Shown: positions 1 to 8,590 of the stretch, piece by piece
How positions within the stretch are numbered: position 1 is the first letter of the stretch
Layout of the letters: each line of letters begins with the position of its first letter
Assembly (NCBI GenBank): GCA_963818685.1
Contig: CAWFTJ010000002.1
Span: 124,001-188,000, forward strand
DNA: 64,000 nt
Origin: CAJCJE01 sp963818685
GTDB lineage: Bacteria; Actinomycetota; Actinomycetes; Mycobacteriales; Pseudonocardiaceae
Reading direction: 5' to 3'
The notes under the pieces: model-generated
The model's database searches: none
The model's input: only the letters and a program-made list of their open reading frames with translations
Told to the model about the DNA's origin: nothing
Translations under genes and position numbers: made by a program

Positions 1-629
1 TCCTGGCCCAGATCGTCGCCAACTACCTGGTCGGCCTCGCTCTCGCGCAGGCCCGCGGCACCAAGTACCCGGACGAGGTCGGCCACGAGTTCCGCGCACT
101 GGAGGCCATGCCGGCCGCCGTGACGCAGGTTCTGTCCACTGTGGACCAGGTGAAGTCGCTTGCGCACGACCTCTCCGACTCCAAGGCCGTGCTGTTCCTC
201 GGCCGGCACGTGAGCTATCCGGTCGCGCTTGAGGGCGCGCTCAAGCTCAAGGAACTCGCCTACATGCACGCGGAGGGCTTCGCGGGCGGCGAGCTCAAGC
301 ACGGCCCGATCGCGCTGATCGAGGACGGTCTGCCGGTCGTCGTGGTGATGCCGTCGCCAAAGGGACGCACCGTGCTGCACGCCAAGCTGCTGTCCAACAT
401 CAAGCAGGTGCAGGCGCGCGGCGCGCGGACCATCGTGGTCGCCGAGGAGGGCGACGAGACCGTGCGCCCGTTCGCCGACCACCTCATCGAGGTGCCGGCC
501 GTGCCGACCCTGCTGCAACCGCTCGTCTCGACCGTCCCGTTGCAGGTGCTCGCCGCGGAGATCGCCCGCAGCCGAGGCTACGACGTGGACAAGCCGCGCA
601 ACCTGGCCAAGTCGGTGACGGTGGAGTAG
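1..629 (+). CDS. glmS: Glutamine--fructose-6-phosphate aminotransferase, C-terminal part (5' cut by window)
   Basis: This enzyme makes glucosamine-6-phosphate, the first committed amino sugar for peptidoglycan. The frame is open from base 3 and no start lies inside the window, so only about 208 C-terminal codons are seen. They cover the end of the isomerase half: a helical linker (YPDEVGHEFRALEAMP), then the second SIS domain with EGALKLKELAYMHAE and GELKHGPIALI, the sugar-phosphate binding region. The chain ends in PRNLAKSVTVE, the conserved mobile C-tail of GlmS. nnrE/D follows 17 bp downstream on the same strand, and the glmS-nnr-alr order is common in actinobacteria. The product is cytoplasmic. 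Confidence 0.95.
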   Translation, partial: LAQIVANYLVGLALAQARGTKYPDEVGHEFRALEAMPAAVTQVLSTVDQVKSLAHDLSDSKAVLFLGRHVSYPVALEGALKLKELAYMHAEGFAGGELKHGPIALIEDGLPVVVVMPSPKGRTVLHAKLLSNIKQVQARGARTIVVAEEGDETVRPFADHLIEVPAVPTLLQPLVSTVPLQVLAAEIARSRGYDVDKPRNLAKSVTVE

Positions 630-646
630 CCGCTAGGTTTGGCTGC

Positions 647-2425
647 ATGCAGGGCATCTGGACGACCGACCACATCCGCGCCGCCGAGGACCGGCTGCTG
701 GCCAGAACCCCGGACGGCGCGCTGATGCGCAGGGCCGCGTTCGGCCTTGCCGTGGAGACCACCGCAGTGCTGCACGAGCGGATCGGCGGGGTGGTCGGCG
801 CCAGGGTGGTCCTGCTGGTCGGCGCGGGCAACAACGGCGGCGACGCGCTCTGGGCGGGTGCGTTCCTGCGCAGGCGCGGCGTCGGCGTGACCGCGGTGCT
901 GCTCGCGCCGGACCGCGCGCACCCGGCCGGCCTCGCCGCGCTGCGCAGAGCCGGCGGCCGGGTCAGCACCGACCCGAGCGCCGACATCGCAGCCGCCGAC
1001 CTGGTCGTCGACGGCATCGTCGGCCTGTCCGCGCACGGCCCGCTGCGCCCGGCCGCCGCCGAACTCGTCGAGCAGGTCACCGCCCCGATCATCGCGGTCG
1101 ACCTGCCCAGCGGCGTCGAACCGGACACCGGTGCTGTCGACGGCCCTGCCGTCACCGCCGATGTCACGGTCACGTTCGGCGCACGCAAACCGGGACACGT
1201 GCTCGGCGAGGGCCAGGTGCGCAGCGGCCGCGTGCACCTTGTCGACATCGGTCTGCGACCCGAACTCGGCGACCCCGATCTGATCCGGCTGGAGGCCGAG
1301 GACGTCGCCGCGCTCTGGCCCATCCCGGGCCCGGCAGACGACAAGTACACCCAGGGCGTGACCGGGATCGCGGCCGGCTCTGCCCGCTACCCGGGTGCCG
1401 CCGTGCTCGCCACCACGTCCGCCGTGCTGGCCACCTCCGGCATGGTCCGCTACGCGGGCAGCGCGGCCGACGCGGTGCTGGCACGCTGGCCGGAGACGGT
1501 CACCACCGGCTCGGTCGCGGACGCGGGCCGGGTGCAGGCGTGGGTGATCGGACCCGGTCTCGGCACCGGTTCCGGCCCGCGTGACGTGCTCGCGCACGTG
1601 CTCGGCGCCGGCGTGCCGGTGTGCGCGGACGCGGACGCCATCACCATGCTCGCCGAACACCCGGAACTCTGGGACGCCCGCGATCCCGGCACCCCGGTCG
1701 TGCTCACCCCGCACGCCGGCGAGTTCGCCCGGCTCACCGGCGCCGAGGTCGGCCCGGACCGGGCAACGGCCGCCCGCGAGGCGGCCCGCAAGTTCGACGC
1801 GGTCGTGCTGCTCAAGGGCCACACCACGGTCGTGGCGGCGCCGGACGGCCGCACCCTGGTCAACCCGGCCCGCTCCGCCTGGCCGGCCACGGCCGGGTCG
1901 GGCGACGTGCTGTCCGGTCTGATCGGCGCGCTGCTCGCCGCCGGCCGCGAGCCGTTGCTGGCCGCCGGCGCCGCGGCGTTCCTGCACGAACTCGCCGCCG
2001 ACCTGGCCGCGGACGGCGCGCCAGCGCCCGCGTCCCGGCTGGCCGAGGCGATCCCGGACGCGATTCGCGCGGTCCGAGCCGTGCTCGATTCGATGGTCAA
2101 CTTCGATGTGCAAGCATTTCCGTCATCATGGCTGCTGAAAACCCGGTGCGCGCCGAGGTCGTGGTCGATCTCGACGCCATCGTCCACAATGTCCGGTTGT
2201 TCGTTGATCGGGCCGCCGCGTCCGGCGCCGAAACACTGGTCGCGGTCAAGGCCGACGCCTACGGCCACGGCGCCGTCCCGGTCGCGGACGCGGCGCTGCG
2301 TGCCGGCGCGACCTGGCTCGGCTCCTGCTCGCTCGCCGAGGCACTCGCCCTGCGCTCGGCCGGCATCACCGGCCGCATCCTCGCCTGGCTGGACCTGCCC
2401 ACCGTCGACTACGGCCCCGGCCTGA
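647..2425 (+). CDS. nnrE-nnrD: Bifunctional NAD(P)H-hydrate epimerase / dehydratase
   Basis: This metabolite-repair enzyme restores NAD(P)H damaged by hydration. The N-terminal YjeF domain is the epimerase (GAGNNGGDALWAGAFLRRRG near residues 60-80, and DLPSGVEPDTG). The C-terminal domain is the ADP/ATP-dependent dehydratase (PGLGTGSGP, LTPHAGEFARL, LKGHTTVV, TAGSGDVLSGLIGALLA). Homology ends near base 2095, at AIPDAIRAVRAV. No stop codon appears in this frame until 2425, so the formal ORF runs 298 bp into alr. The extra tail is Arg/Pro/Ser-rich and looks like a frame shadow of alr. The true end may therefore be a lost stop, a sequencing indel, or a real overlap. Start ATG 647 fits the family N-terminus. 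Confidence 0.85.
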   Translation: MQGIWTTDHIRAAEDRLLARTPDGALMRRAAFGLAVETTAVLHERIGGVVGARVVLLVGAGNNGGDALWAGAFLRRRGVGVTAVLLAPDRAHPAGLAALRRAGGRVSTDPSADIAAADLVVDGIVGLSAHGPLRPAAAELVEQVTAPIIAVDLPSGVEPDTGAVDGPAVTADVTVTFGARKPGHVLGEGQVRSGRVHLVDIGLRPELGDPDLIRLEAEDVAALWPIPGPADDKYTQGVTGIAAGSARYPGAAVLATTSAVLATSGMVRYAGSAADAVLARWPETVTTGSVADAGRVQAWVIGPGLGTGSGPRDVLAHVLGAGVPVCADADAITMLAEHPELWDARDPGTPVVLTPHAGEFARLTGAEVGPDRATAAREAARKFDAVVLLKGHTTVVAAPDGRTLVNPARSAWPATAGSGDVLSGLIGALLAAGREPLLAAGAAAFLHELAADLAADGAPAPASRLAEAIPDAIRAVRAVLDSMVNFDVQAFPSSWLLKTRCAPRSWSISTPSSTMSGCSLIGPPRPAPKHWSRSRPTPTATAPSRSRTRRCVPARPGSAPARSPRHSPCARPASPAASSPGWTCPPSTTAPA

Positions 2426-3264
2426 CAGCCGATATCGACCTGTCCATCGCCTCGGTCGACGTGCTGGACACCCTGCTCGACGCCGTGCGCCGCACCAGCC
2501 GACCGGCCCGCGTGCACCTCAAGATCGACACCGGTCTGTGCCGAGGCGGCGCCGTCGCCGAGGCATGGCCCGGCCTTGTCGAACGCGCGGTCGCCGCGCA
2601 CAACGACGGCGACATCGAACTCGTCGCGGTCTGGTCGCACCTGGCCTGCGCGGACGAACCGGGCCACCCCTCCATCGACCTCCAGGCCAAACGGTTCGAA
2701 GCCGCCTATCAGGCCGTGGTCGAGCACGGCCTGCGCCCGATGCGGCACATCGCCAACTCCGCGGCCACCCTCACCCGCCCTGACCTGCACTTCGACCTCG
2801 TCCGCGTCGGCATCGGCGCCTACGGCCTCAATCCGGTGCCGCAGCAAGAGGACCTCAAGCCTGCGATGAGCTTCCACTCGTCGATCGCGCTCACCAAACG
2901 GGTTCCGGCCGGCGAGTCCGTCTCCTATGGACACACGTGGACCGCGGAGCGGGACACCACGCTCGCGCTGATCCCGGTCGGCTACGGGGACGGCGTGCCG
3001 CGCGGCCTTTCCGGCCGGCTCGACGTGTGGATCGCCGGAGCGCGTTGGCCGGTCGTCGGCCGGGTCAGCATGGACCAGATCGTGGCCGACATCGGCGACG
3101 CGGACCTCACGCCAGGCGAAGAAGTGCTGCTGTTCGGCGACGGCACCCACGGCGAGCCGACCGCGCGCGAATGGGCGGAGCGCCTCGGCACCATCGACTA
3201 CGAGATCGTCACCGGCATGTACCGGCCGCGCGTGACCCGCCGCTACGTCGGCACCGCCGAGTAA
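2128..3264 (+). CDS. alr: Alanine racemase
   Basis: This PLP enzyme interconverts L- and D-alanine for the peptidoglycan stem. The product is 378 residues from ATG 2128, the usual length. The PLP lysine lies in LVAVKADAYGHG near residue 40. Other family motifs are HLKIDTGLCRGG, the SVSYGHTW region with its conserved Tyr, IPVGYGDGVPRG, and SMDQIVADIG. The 5' end is overlapped by the unterminated nnrD frame, but the Alr frame alone shows family motifs there. The gene stops at 3264, sharing one base with the start of the next gene, which suggests translational coupling. Confidence 0.96.
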   Translation: MAAENPVRAEVVVDLDAIVHNVRLFVDRAAASGAETLVAVKADAYGHGAVPVADAALRAGATWLGSCSLAEALALRSAGITGRILAWLDLPTVDYGPGLTADIDLSIASVDVLDTLLDAVRRTSRPARVHLKIDTGLCRGGAVAEAWPGLVERAVAAHNDGDIELVAVWSHLACADEPGHPSIDLQAKRFEAAYQAVVEHGLRPMRHIANSAATLTRPDLHFDLVRVGIGAYGLNPVPQQEDLKPAMSFHSSIALTKRVPAGESVSYGHTWTAERDTTLALIPVGYGDGVPRGLSGRLDVWIAGARWPVVGRVSMDQIVADIGDADLTPGEEVLLFGDGTHGEPTAREWAERLGTIDYEIVTGMYRPRVTRRYVGTAE

Positions 3265-4358
3265 TGGCGAACGGGCGGCTGATCGGCATCATCGGCGGCG
3301 TGGTCGGCGTGGCCACCGCCGGACTGACCATCGCCGGCATCATCCAGAACCGACGCAGGCTGGCGATCGACGGCGACGACCCGTACGCGGACGAGCCGTT
3401 CGGCAAGCTCCCCGCCGACCGCATCCGCACAGTCGCGGCGGACGACGGCGTGCCACTCTCCGTCGAGCAGATCAACCCGGCCACCGGCGGCAGACCCGAC
3501 CTGACCGTCGTGCTCGTGCACGGCTTCGCGCTTGACCGGCGCTGTTGGCACTTCCAGCGCCGCGACCTGGCCAAGCTCACCGATCCCAAGGTCGGCATGG
3601 TGCTCTACGACCAGCGCGGGCACGGCCGCTCCGGCCAGCCGAGCCCCGAATCGTGCACGATCGACCAACTCGGCCGCGATCTGGACGTCGTGCTCCGCTC
3701 GGTCGTCCCGGACGGCCCGCTGGTGCTGGTCGGCCACTCCATGGGCGGCATGACCATCATGGCGCTCGCCGAACAGCACCCCGAACTGTTCGCCGAACGG
3801 GTGTGCGGTGTCGCGTTCATCGGCACGTCGGCCGGCGAGGTCGGCCGGTACGGCCTGCCCCGCCCGGTGCTGTCCAAGTACAACCCGCTGACCAGGACCG
3901 TCGGCGACATCGCGGCCTGGCAGCCCGGCCTCGTCGACTGGGTGCGGTCCGCTGGCGGCGGCGTCACCCGCCATGCGGTGCGCTGGCTCGCGTTCGGCGA
4001 CCGGTCGGTGCCCGCCTCGCTGGTCGACTTCATGGTCGACATGCTCGCCATCACCCCGGTCCCGGTGCTCACGGACTTCGTGCCCAGCCTCGGCACGCAC
4101 AACCGCTTCGCCGCGCTCGCCGGCCTGCGCCACTCGCAGGTACTGGTGCTCAGCGGCGACCAGGACCAGCTGACCCCGTTCTCGCATGCCGAGCGGATGG
4201 CAGAGGAACTGCCGGATGCCAAACTGGTGCGGGCGTTCGGCGCAGGCCACATGGTCATGCTCGAACAACCCGACCTGGTCACCGACGAACTGGCCGACCT
4301 GCTGCGCACCTGCGCGTCATCGACGCAGCGCCCGCTCAGGCGGTGGAGGAACAAGTGA
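3264..4358 (+). CDS. Membrane-anchored alpha/beta hydrolase
   Basis: This is a 364-residue hydrolase beginning at an ATG that overlaps the alr stop. It has an N-terminal hydrophobic segment (IIGGVVGVATAGLTIAGII), probably a membrane anchor. The core fold follows with VVLVHGFALDRRCW (oxyanion region), YDQRGHGRS, the nucleophile elbow VGHSMGGMT, an acid in LSGDQDQLTP, and the catalytic His in FGAGHMVMLEQP. The Ser-Asp-His triad is therefore complete. The gene sits between alr and tsaE, overlapping both by 1-4 bp, as the syntenic hydrolase does in other actinobacteria. The substrate is unknown. Confidence 0.9.
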   Translation: MANGRLIGIIGGVVGVATAGLTIAGIIQNRRRLAIDGDDPYADEPFGKLPADRIRTVAADDGVPLSVEQINPATGGRPDLTVVLVHGFALDRRCWHFQRRDLAKLTDPKVGMVLYDQRGHGRSGQPSPESCTIDQLGRDLDVVLRSVVPDGPLVLVGHSMGGMTIMALAEQHPELFAERVCGVAFIGTSAGEVGRYGLPRPVLSKYNPLTRTVGDIAAWQPGLVDWVRSAGGGVTRHAVRWLAFGDRSVPASLVDFMVDMLAITPVPVLTDFVPSLGTHNRFAALAGLRHSQVLVLSGDQDQLTPFSHAERMAEELPDAKLVRAFGAGHMVMLEQPDLVTDELADLLRTCASSTQRPLRRWRNK

Positions 4359-4846
4359 GTAACGGGGAAATGACGCTGCTGCCGACCGTCGAGGACACCC
4401 TCGAATTCGGCAGGCGACTCGGCGAACACCTGCACGCCGGCGACCTGATCCTGCTCGCCGGCCCGCTCGGTGCCGGCAAGACCGTGCTGGCCAGGGGTAT
4501 CGCGTCCGCGCTCGGCGTGCTCGGGCACGTCAGCTCGCCAACGTTCGTGATCGCCAGGGTGCACCGGCCAGCGCCGGAGGGCCGCGGCATCCCGTTCGTG
4601 CACGTCGACGCCTACCGGCTCGGCGACGACCTCGACCAGCTGGACACCCTCGACCTGGACACCGACCTCGTCGACGCGGTCGTGGTCGTCGAATGGGGCG
4701 AGGGCAACGCCGAGCGGCTGTCCACCGACCACCTGCTGATCCGCCTCGACCGCCGCGACGACGACGTCCGCGAGGTCAGCCTGCATCCGCACGGGTCATG
4801 GGTCGATCGGCTGAGTTCTGTCGGGGACCGCGCGCATACTCACTGA
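4355..4846 (+). CDS. tsaE: tRNA t6A synthesis ATPase TsaE
   Basis: TsaE is the ATPase that works with TsaB and TsaD to attach threonylcarbamoyl to A37 of ANN-decoding tRNAs. The start is GTG 4355, overlapping the hydrolase stop by 4 bp (GTGA), and gives 163 residues. The Walker A motif is AGPLGAGKTVLARG near residue 37, followed by SSPTFVIA and the acidic HVDAYRL segment. VVVEWGEG is the conserved C-terminal strand. Its partners tsaB and tsaD lie 1.5-2.7 kb downstream. Confidence 0.95.
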   Translation: MSNGEMTLLPTVEDTLEFGRRLGEHLHAGDLILLAGPLGAGKTVLARGIASALGVLGHVSSPTFVIARVHRPAPEGRGIPFVHVDAYRLGDDLDQLDTLDLDTDLVDAVVVVEWGEGNAERLSTDHLLIRLDRRDDDVREVSLHPHGSWVDRLSSVGDRAHTH

Positions 4847-4847
4847 C

Positions 4848-5588
4848 ATGCGAGCGGTGATCTTCGACTGGGGTGGCACGCTCACCCCGTTTCGCTCGGT
4901 CAACCCGGCCGAGGGCTGGCGCACCTATGCGCAGGCGTACGGCGATCCCGCGGTCGCCGAGCACCTGCTCGCCGCCGAGGACGCGGCCTGGCGACGCGTG
5001 CACCAGGACGGCACCGCGTTCACCTTCGCCGCACTGCTCGCCGCCTGCGGCGTCGAGGAACACCCGGAGGCCGTACGGTCGTTCCGCGCGTTCTGGGACC
5101 AGATCACGTACACGCACGAAGACGTACTGCCGACGCTGACCGCGTTACGCGAACGCGGCCTGCGCACCGGCGTGCTCTCCTCGACCTGGTGGCCGGGCGA
5201 ATGGCACGAGGAGGGCCTGCACCGCGACGGCGTGCTGGACCTGTTCGACGCCTGCGTCTGGTCCAGCCAACTGCCCTTCACCAAGCCGCACCCGACCGCG
5301 TTCCTCACCGCGATGCGGGCGATCGGCGTCGACGACCCCGCCGACTGCGTCTATGTCGGCGACCGCCTTTTCGACGACATCAGCGGTGCCAAGGGCGTCG
5401 GCATGCGCGCGGTGTTCGTGCCGCACAGCAAGATCCCGCCGCACGAGACCGAGGCGGTCGATGTGACGCCGGACGCGGTGATCCAGCGCCTCACCGACCT
5501 GATCCCGCTGGTGGACAACTGGCTATCAGTCAGCTCAGATGCGGCTCGAACGCGGCCAGCAGCGTCGCCTTCGACCGCACCCCGATGA
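4848..5588 (+). CDS. HAD-superfamily hydrolase
   Basis: A 246-residue haloacid-dehalogenase-type phosphatase. Motif I is VIFDWGGTLTPF at the N-terminus, with the second Asp of DxD replaced by Gly; several HAD subfamilies carry this variant. Motif II is GVLSSTWW, motif III includes the Lys of FTKPHP, and motif IV is YVGDRLFDDISGAKGVGM. The gene begins 1 bp after tsaE and its last 59 bp overlap trxA on the opposite strand. The substrate cannot be told from sequence. The missing motif I Asp makes a weak or altered phosphatase possible. Confidence 0.85.
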   Translation: MRAVIFDWGGTLTPFRSVNPAEGWRTYAQAYGDPAVAEHLLAAEDAAWRRVHQDGTAFTFAALLAACGVEEHPEAVRSFRAFWDQITYTHEDVLPTLTALRERGLRTGVLSSTWWPGEWHEEGLHRDGVLDLFDACVWSSQLPFTKPHPTAFLTAMRAIGVDDPADCVYVGDRLFDDISGAKGVGMRAVFVPHSKIPPHETEAVDVTPDAVIQRLTDLIPLVDNWLSVSSDAARTRPAASPSTAPR

Positions 5589-5895
5589 CCGACGCGACCG
5601 GCGCCCCGTCCACGTAGAGGATCATCGTCGGCACGGCCATGATCTGCTGATCACGCGCGGTGATCGGGTTCTCGTCCGTGTTCAGCTTCGCCACGGTCAG
5701 CGCGTCCGCCTGCTCGGCTGCGAGTTCCTTGAGGATCGGGTTGAGCGCCCGGCACGGCCCGCACCACTGTGCCCAGTACTCGACCAGCACCGGCTTGCGG
5801 CTGTTCAGGACCTGCTCGGTGAAGTCGTCGTCGGTGACGGTGATGACGGTTCCGGTACCCGACACGGATCGGGATACAGCTGTAGTGCCGTGCAT
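5530..5895 (-). CDS. trxA: Thioredoxin
   Basis: A small cytoplasmic disulfide reductase of 121 residues with the classical active site YWAQWCGPCRALNP, a cis-Pro in AVPTMILYVDG, and the full thioredoxin fold. An N-terminal extension of about 15 residues precedes the fold. Start ATG 5895 is chosen because AGGAGG lies 5 bp upstream. This start falls 91 bp inside the end of the upstream MerR gene, so translation is probably coupled. The 3' end overlaps the convergent HAD gene. Confidence 0.93.
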   Translation of the reverse strand: MHGTTAVSRSVSGTGTVITVTDDDFTEQVLNSRKPVLVEYWAQWCGPCRALNPILKELAAEQADALTVAKLNTDENPITARDQQIMAVPTMILYVDGAPVASVIGVRSKATLLAAFEPHLS

Positions 5896-6254
5896 GGTTC
5901 CTCCTGGTCGTCGGTTTTGCTCAGTTGGGTGCGGAGATGGTCACGCACCGCGGTCAACCTGGTCAGGTAGTCCTCTACCTCGGCCAGCTTCCGCCGGTAC
6001 ACCTCGACCGAGGCCGGGCACGCGTCGCCGGTCTCGTGACCGGAACGCAGGCACTCCACGAACGGCCTGGTCTCCTCAAGGGCGAAGCCAATGGTCAGCA
6101 GCCCGCGGATCTCCCGAACGAGGCGCAGGTCGGACTCGTCGTAGTCCCGGTGCCCGTTGGCGCTGCGGCGCGCGGACAACAGGCCCTGTTCCTCGTAGTA
6201 GCGCAGCGACCGGGTACTCGTCCCGGCCCGCCGCGCCAGCTCCCCGATCCGCAT
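5805..6254 (-). CDS. MerR-family regulator next to thioredoxin
   Basis: A 149-residue MerR activator with the winged helix at the N-terminus (MRIGELARRAGTSTRSLRYYEEQGLL) and a dimerisation helix (RRKLAEVEDYLTRLTAVRDHL). The segment VECLRSGHETGDACPAS holds two Cys and a His that could bind metal or sense redox state. Start ATG 6254 has a GGGAGG ribosome site. The C-terminal 30 residues overlap trxA. An inverted repeat at 6295-6312 lies in the promoter. The pairing suggests a redox- or metal-responsive switch for the thioredoxin, but this is inference. Confidence 0.9.
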   Translation of the reverse strand: MRIGELARRAGTSTRSLRYYEEQGLLSARRSANGHRDYDESDLRLVREIRGLLTIGFALEETRPFVECLRSGHETGDACPASVEVYRRKLAEVEDYLTRLTAVRDHLRTQLSKTDDQEEPCTALQLYPDPCRVPEPSSPSPTTTSPSRS

Positions 6255-6294
6255 CCGGCCTCCCTTCCCTTGCCCAACGTGATCGACGGTATGC

Positions 6295-6312
6295 CTTGAC
6301 ACCGACGTCAAG
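6295..6312. promoter_or_regulatory. Candidate MerR operator
   Basis: A perfect inverted repeat, CTTGAC-6 bp-GTCAAG, lies 40 bp upstream of the MerR start and 36 bp upstream of tsaB. Read on the minus strand it provides a TTGACG -35 element, the usual position for a MerR dimer. No binding data exist. Confidence 0.5.
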
Positions 6313-6348
6313 TCCAGTGCGCAGGCGGGCTTCTCGTACGCTGGAGGC

Positions 6349-7026
6349 GTGATCGTGCTCGCCATTGACACCGCAACCCCCGCGATAACCGCAGGCGTCG
6401 TCGCTCTCGGTAACGACATGCCCGAGACCCTCGCGCACCGCGTGACGGTGAACGCCCGCGCCCACGGCGAACTGCTCACCCCGCAGGTCCAGCAGGTCCT
6501 CGCCGAGTCAGGCATCCAGCTCGGCGGCCTTGACGCGATCGTCTGCGGTGCGGGGCCCGGACCGTTCACCGGCCTGCGCGTCGGCATGGTCACCGCCGCC
6601 GCCTTCGGCGACGCCCTCGGCGTACCCGTGCACCCGGTCTGCTCGCTCGACGCGATCGCCGCCGACGTCACCTCGACCGAACCGTTCGCGGTCGTCACCG
6701 ACGCGCGTCGCCGCGAGGTCTACTGGGCCGCCTACGACCCGACCGGCGAACGCCTTGACGGCCCGGCCGTGCAGCACCCCGCCGAGATCACCGAACGGCT
6801 CGCCGCGCTCGGCGTGCGCACGATAGCCGGCGAGGGCGCCGGCCAGTACGCGGACGTGCTCGGCCTTCCGGTCGTCGAACCGGCCTACCCGACCCCCCGC
6901 GGCCTGGTCGTGGCCGCTTCGGTCGCACTGCGCACCGGCGCCACCCCCGCCCCGTTGACCCCGCTGTACCTGCGCCGCCCCGACGCCATGGAAGCCGTCC
7001 CGCGCAAGCAGGTGAGCAGGCTTTGA
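6349..7026 (+). CDS. tsaB: tRNA t6A synthesis protein TsaB
   Basis: TsaB is the inactive Kae1-like partner that scaffolds TsaD in the t6A complex. The product has 225 residues from GTG 6349. It keeps the ASKHA fold opening MIVLAIDTATPAITAGVV, the HGELLTPQVQQVL helix, and CGAGPGPFTGLRVGMVTA. It lacks the two metal His of TsaD, as expected. ADVVTDARRREVYWA-like sequence is typical of the family. The stop overlaps the rimI start (TTGA). Confidence 0.95.
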   Translation: MIVLAIDTATPAITAGVVALGNDMPETLAHRVTVNARAHGELLTPQVQQVLAESGIQLGGLDAIVCGAGPGPFTGLRVGMVTAAAFGDALGVPVHPVCSLDAIAADVTSTEPFAVVTDARRREVYWAAYDPTGERLDGPAVQHPAEITERLAALGVRTIAGEGAGQYADVLGLPVVEPAYPTPRGLVVAASVALRTGATPAPLTPLYLRRPDAMEAVPRKQVSRL

Positions 7027-7499
7027 CCGTGCGCATCACCAGACTGCGCCGGACGGACATCACCAGATGCGTGGAACTGGAGAAACAGCTGTTCACAGAG
7101 GACGATCCGTGGAACGAGCGGATCTTCCTCTCTGAGCTGCGCCACGCGAACAACCACTACTTCGGCGCGTACACCGACGACGGCACCCTGGTCGGCTATG
7201 CCGGCATCGCCGTCAACGGCCGCGCCCCCGACTTCGAGACCGAGGTGCACACCGTCGGCGTGGACAGCGCGTGGCAGGGCAAGGGCATCGGCAGGGGACT
7301 GATGGGCGCCATGCTCGCCATCGCGGATCGCTTGCACGCCCCCGTGTTCCTCGAAGTGCGGACGGACAACACCGCCGCGATCAGGCTCTACCAGGCGCAC
7401 GGATTCGAACAACTCGGGCTGCGCAAGAACTACTACCAGCCCTCCGGCGCCGACGCGTACACCATGATCCGCCCCTCGTCGACAGCTGTCGACAGCTAG
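7023..7499 (+). CDS. rimI: Ribosomal-protein N-acetyltransferase RimI
   Basis: A GNAT acetyltransferase of 158 residues that acetylates the N-terminus of ribosomal protein S18 in known cases. The acetyl-CoA site is VDSAWQGKGIGRGLM (Q/RxxGxG/A), followed by LEVRTDNTAAIRLYQAHGFEQLG. The start is taken as TTG 7023, overlapping the tsaB stop; GTG 7029 is a close alternative. It lies between tsaB and tsaD, as in most actinobacteria. Confidence 0.92.
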   Translation: MTVRITRLRRTDITRCVELEKQLFTEDDPWNERIFLSELRHANNHYFGAYTDDGTLVGYAGIAVNGRAPDFETEVHTVGVDSAWQGKGIGRGLMGAMLAIADRLHAPVFLEVRTDNTAAIRLYQAHGFEQLGLRKNYYQPSGADAYTMIRPSSTAVDS

Positions 7500-7517
7500 T
7501 GATGGGATGACGCCCTG

Positions 7518-8579
7518 ATGCCCGTACAGACCAGGTCAGTCCTCGGTGACATCGTCGTGCTCGGAATCGAGACCTCCTGCGACGAGACCGGTGTCGGCAT
7601 CGTCCGGCTGCGCCAGGACGGCACGGTCGAACTGCTCGCCGACGAGATCGCCTCCAGCGTCGAGGAACACGCCCGCTTCGGCGGCGTCGTGCCCGAAGTA
7701 GCCTCCCGCGCGCACCTGGAGGCCATGGTGCCCGCCGTGCACAGGGCACTGGAGGTCGCGGACGTCAAACCGTCCGATGTGGACGCCATAGCGGTGACGG
7801 CAGGCCCCGGCCTCGCCGGCGCGCTGCTCGTCGGACTCGCCGCGGCCAAGGCGTACTCCCTCGCGTGGGGCGTGCCGCTCTACGGCGTCAACCACCTCTC
7901 CGCGCACGTCGCCGTGGACACCATCGAGCACGGCCCGCTGCCCGGCGCCGCGCTCGCCCTGCTCGTCTCCGGCGGCCACTCCAGCCTGCTCAAGGTGGCG
8001 TCGCTGGCCGAGGAGATCCACACCCTCGGCGCCACCATCGACGATGCGGCAGGCGAGGCGTTCGACAAGGTCGCGCGCCTGCTCGGCCTGCCCTTCCCCG
8101 GCGGCCCCTACATCGACAAGGCCGCCCGCGAAGGCAACGCGGAAGCCATCAACTTCCCGCGCGGCCTCACCGGCCCGCGCGACGCGCCGTACGACTTCTC
8201 CTTCTCCGGCCTGAAAACCGCGGTCGCCCGCTGGGTCGAAGCCAAGGAGCGGGCCGGCGAACCGGTGCCCGTCAACGACGTCGCAGCCTCCTTCCAGGAA
8301 GCCGTCGTCGACGTGCTCACCGCCAAGGCGATCCGCGCTGCCAAGGACTCCGGCATCGACCACCTGCTCATCGGCGGCGGCGTCGCGGCCAACTCGCGGC
8401 TGCGCGCGCTCGCCGAAATCCGATGCGCCGACGCGGGCGTCACCCTGCGCGTGCCGAGGCCGAAGCTGTGCACCGACAACGGCGCCATGGTCGCCGCGCT
8501 CGGCGCGCACCTCTACGCGGCCGGCGTCACCCCGTCCGCACTCGACATCTCCGCCGACCCAAGCCTCGCCCTGGTCTGA
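7518..8579 (+). CDS. tsaD: tRNA N6-threonylcarbamoyladenosine transferase TsaD
   Basis: The catalytic subunit of t6A synthesis, 353 residues. It carries LGIETSCDETGVGIV, the metal-binding pair in RAHLEAMVPAVHRAL and GVNHLSAHVA, the nucleotide loop LLVSGGHSSLL, and GGGVAANSRLRAL, with the final metal Asp in KLCTDNGAMVAALG. A short N-terminal extension precedes the fold. In Mycobacterium tsaD is next to groES; here about 5 kb of accessory genes and a 12.6-kb mobile element separate them. Confidence 0.96.
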   Translation: MPVQTRSVLGDIVVLGIETSCDETGVGIVRLRQDGTVELLADEIASSVEEHARFGGVVPEVASRAHLEAMVPAVHRALEVADVKPSDVDAIAVTAGPGLAGALLVGLAAAKAYSLAWGVPLYGVNHLSAHVAVDTIEHGPLPGAALALLVSGGHSSLLKVASLAEEIHTLGATIDDAAGEAFDKVARLLGLPFPGGPYIDKAAREGNAEAINFPRGLTGPRDAPYDFSFSGLKTAVARWVEAKERAGEPVPVNDVAASFQEAVVDVLTAKAIRAAKDSGIDHLLIGGGVAANSRLRALAEIRCADAGVTLRVPRPKLCTDNGAMVAALGAHLYAAGVTPSALDISADPSLALV

Positions 8580-8590
8580 TTGGTCAGCCG

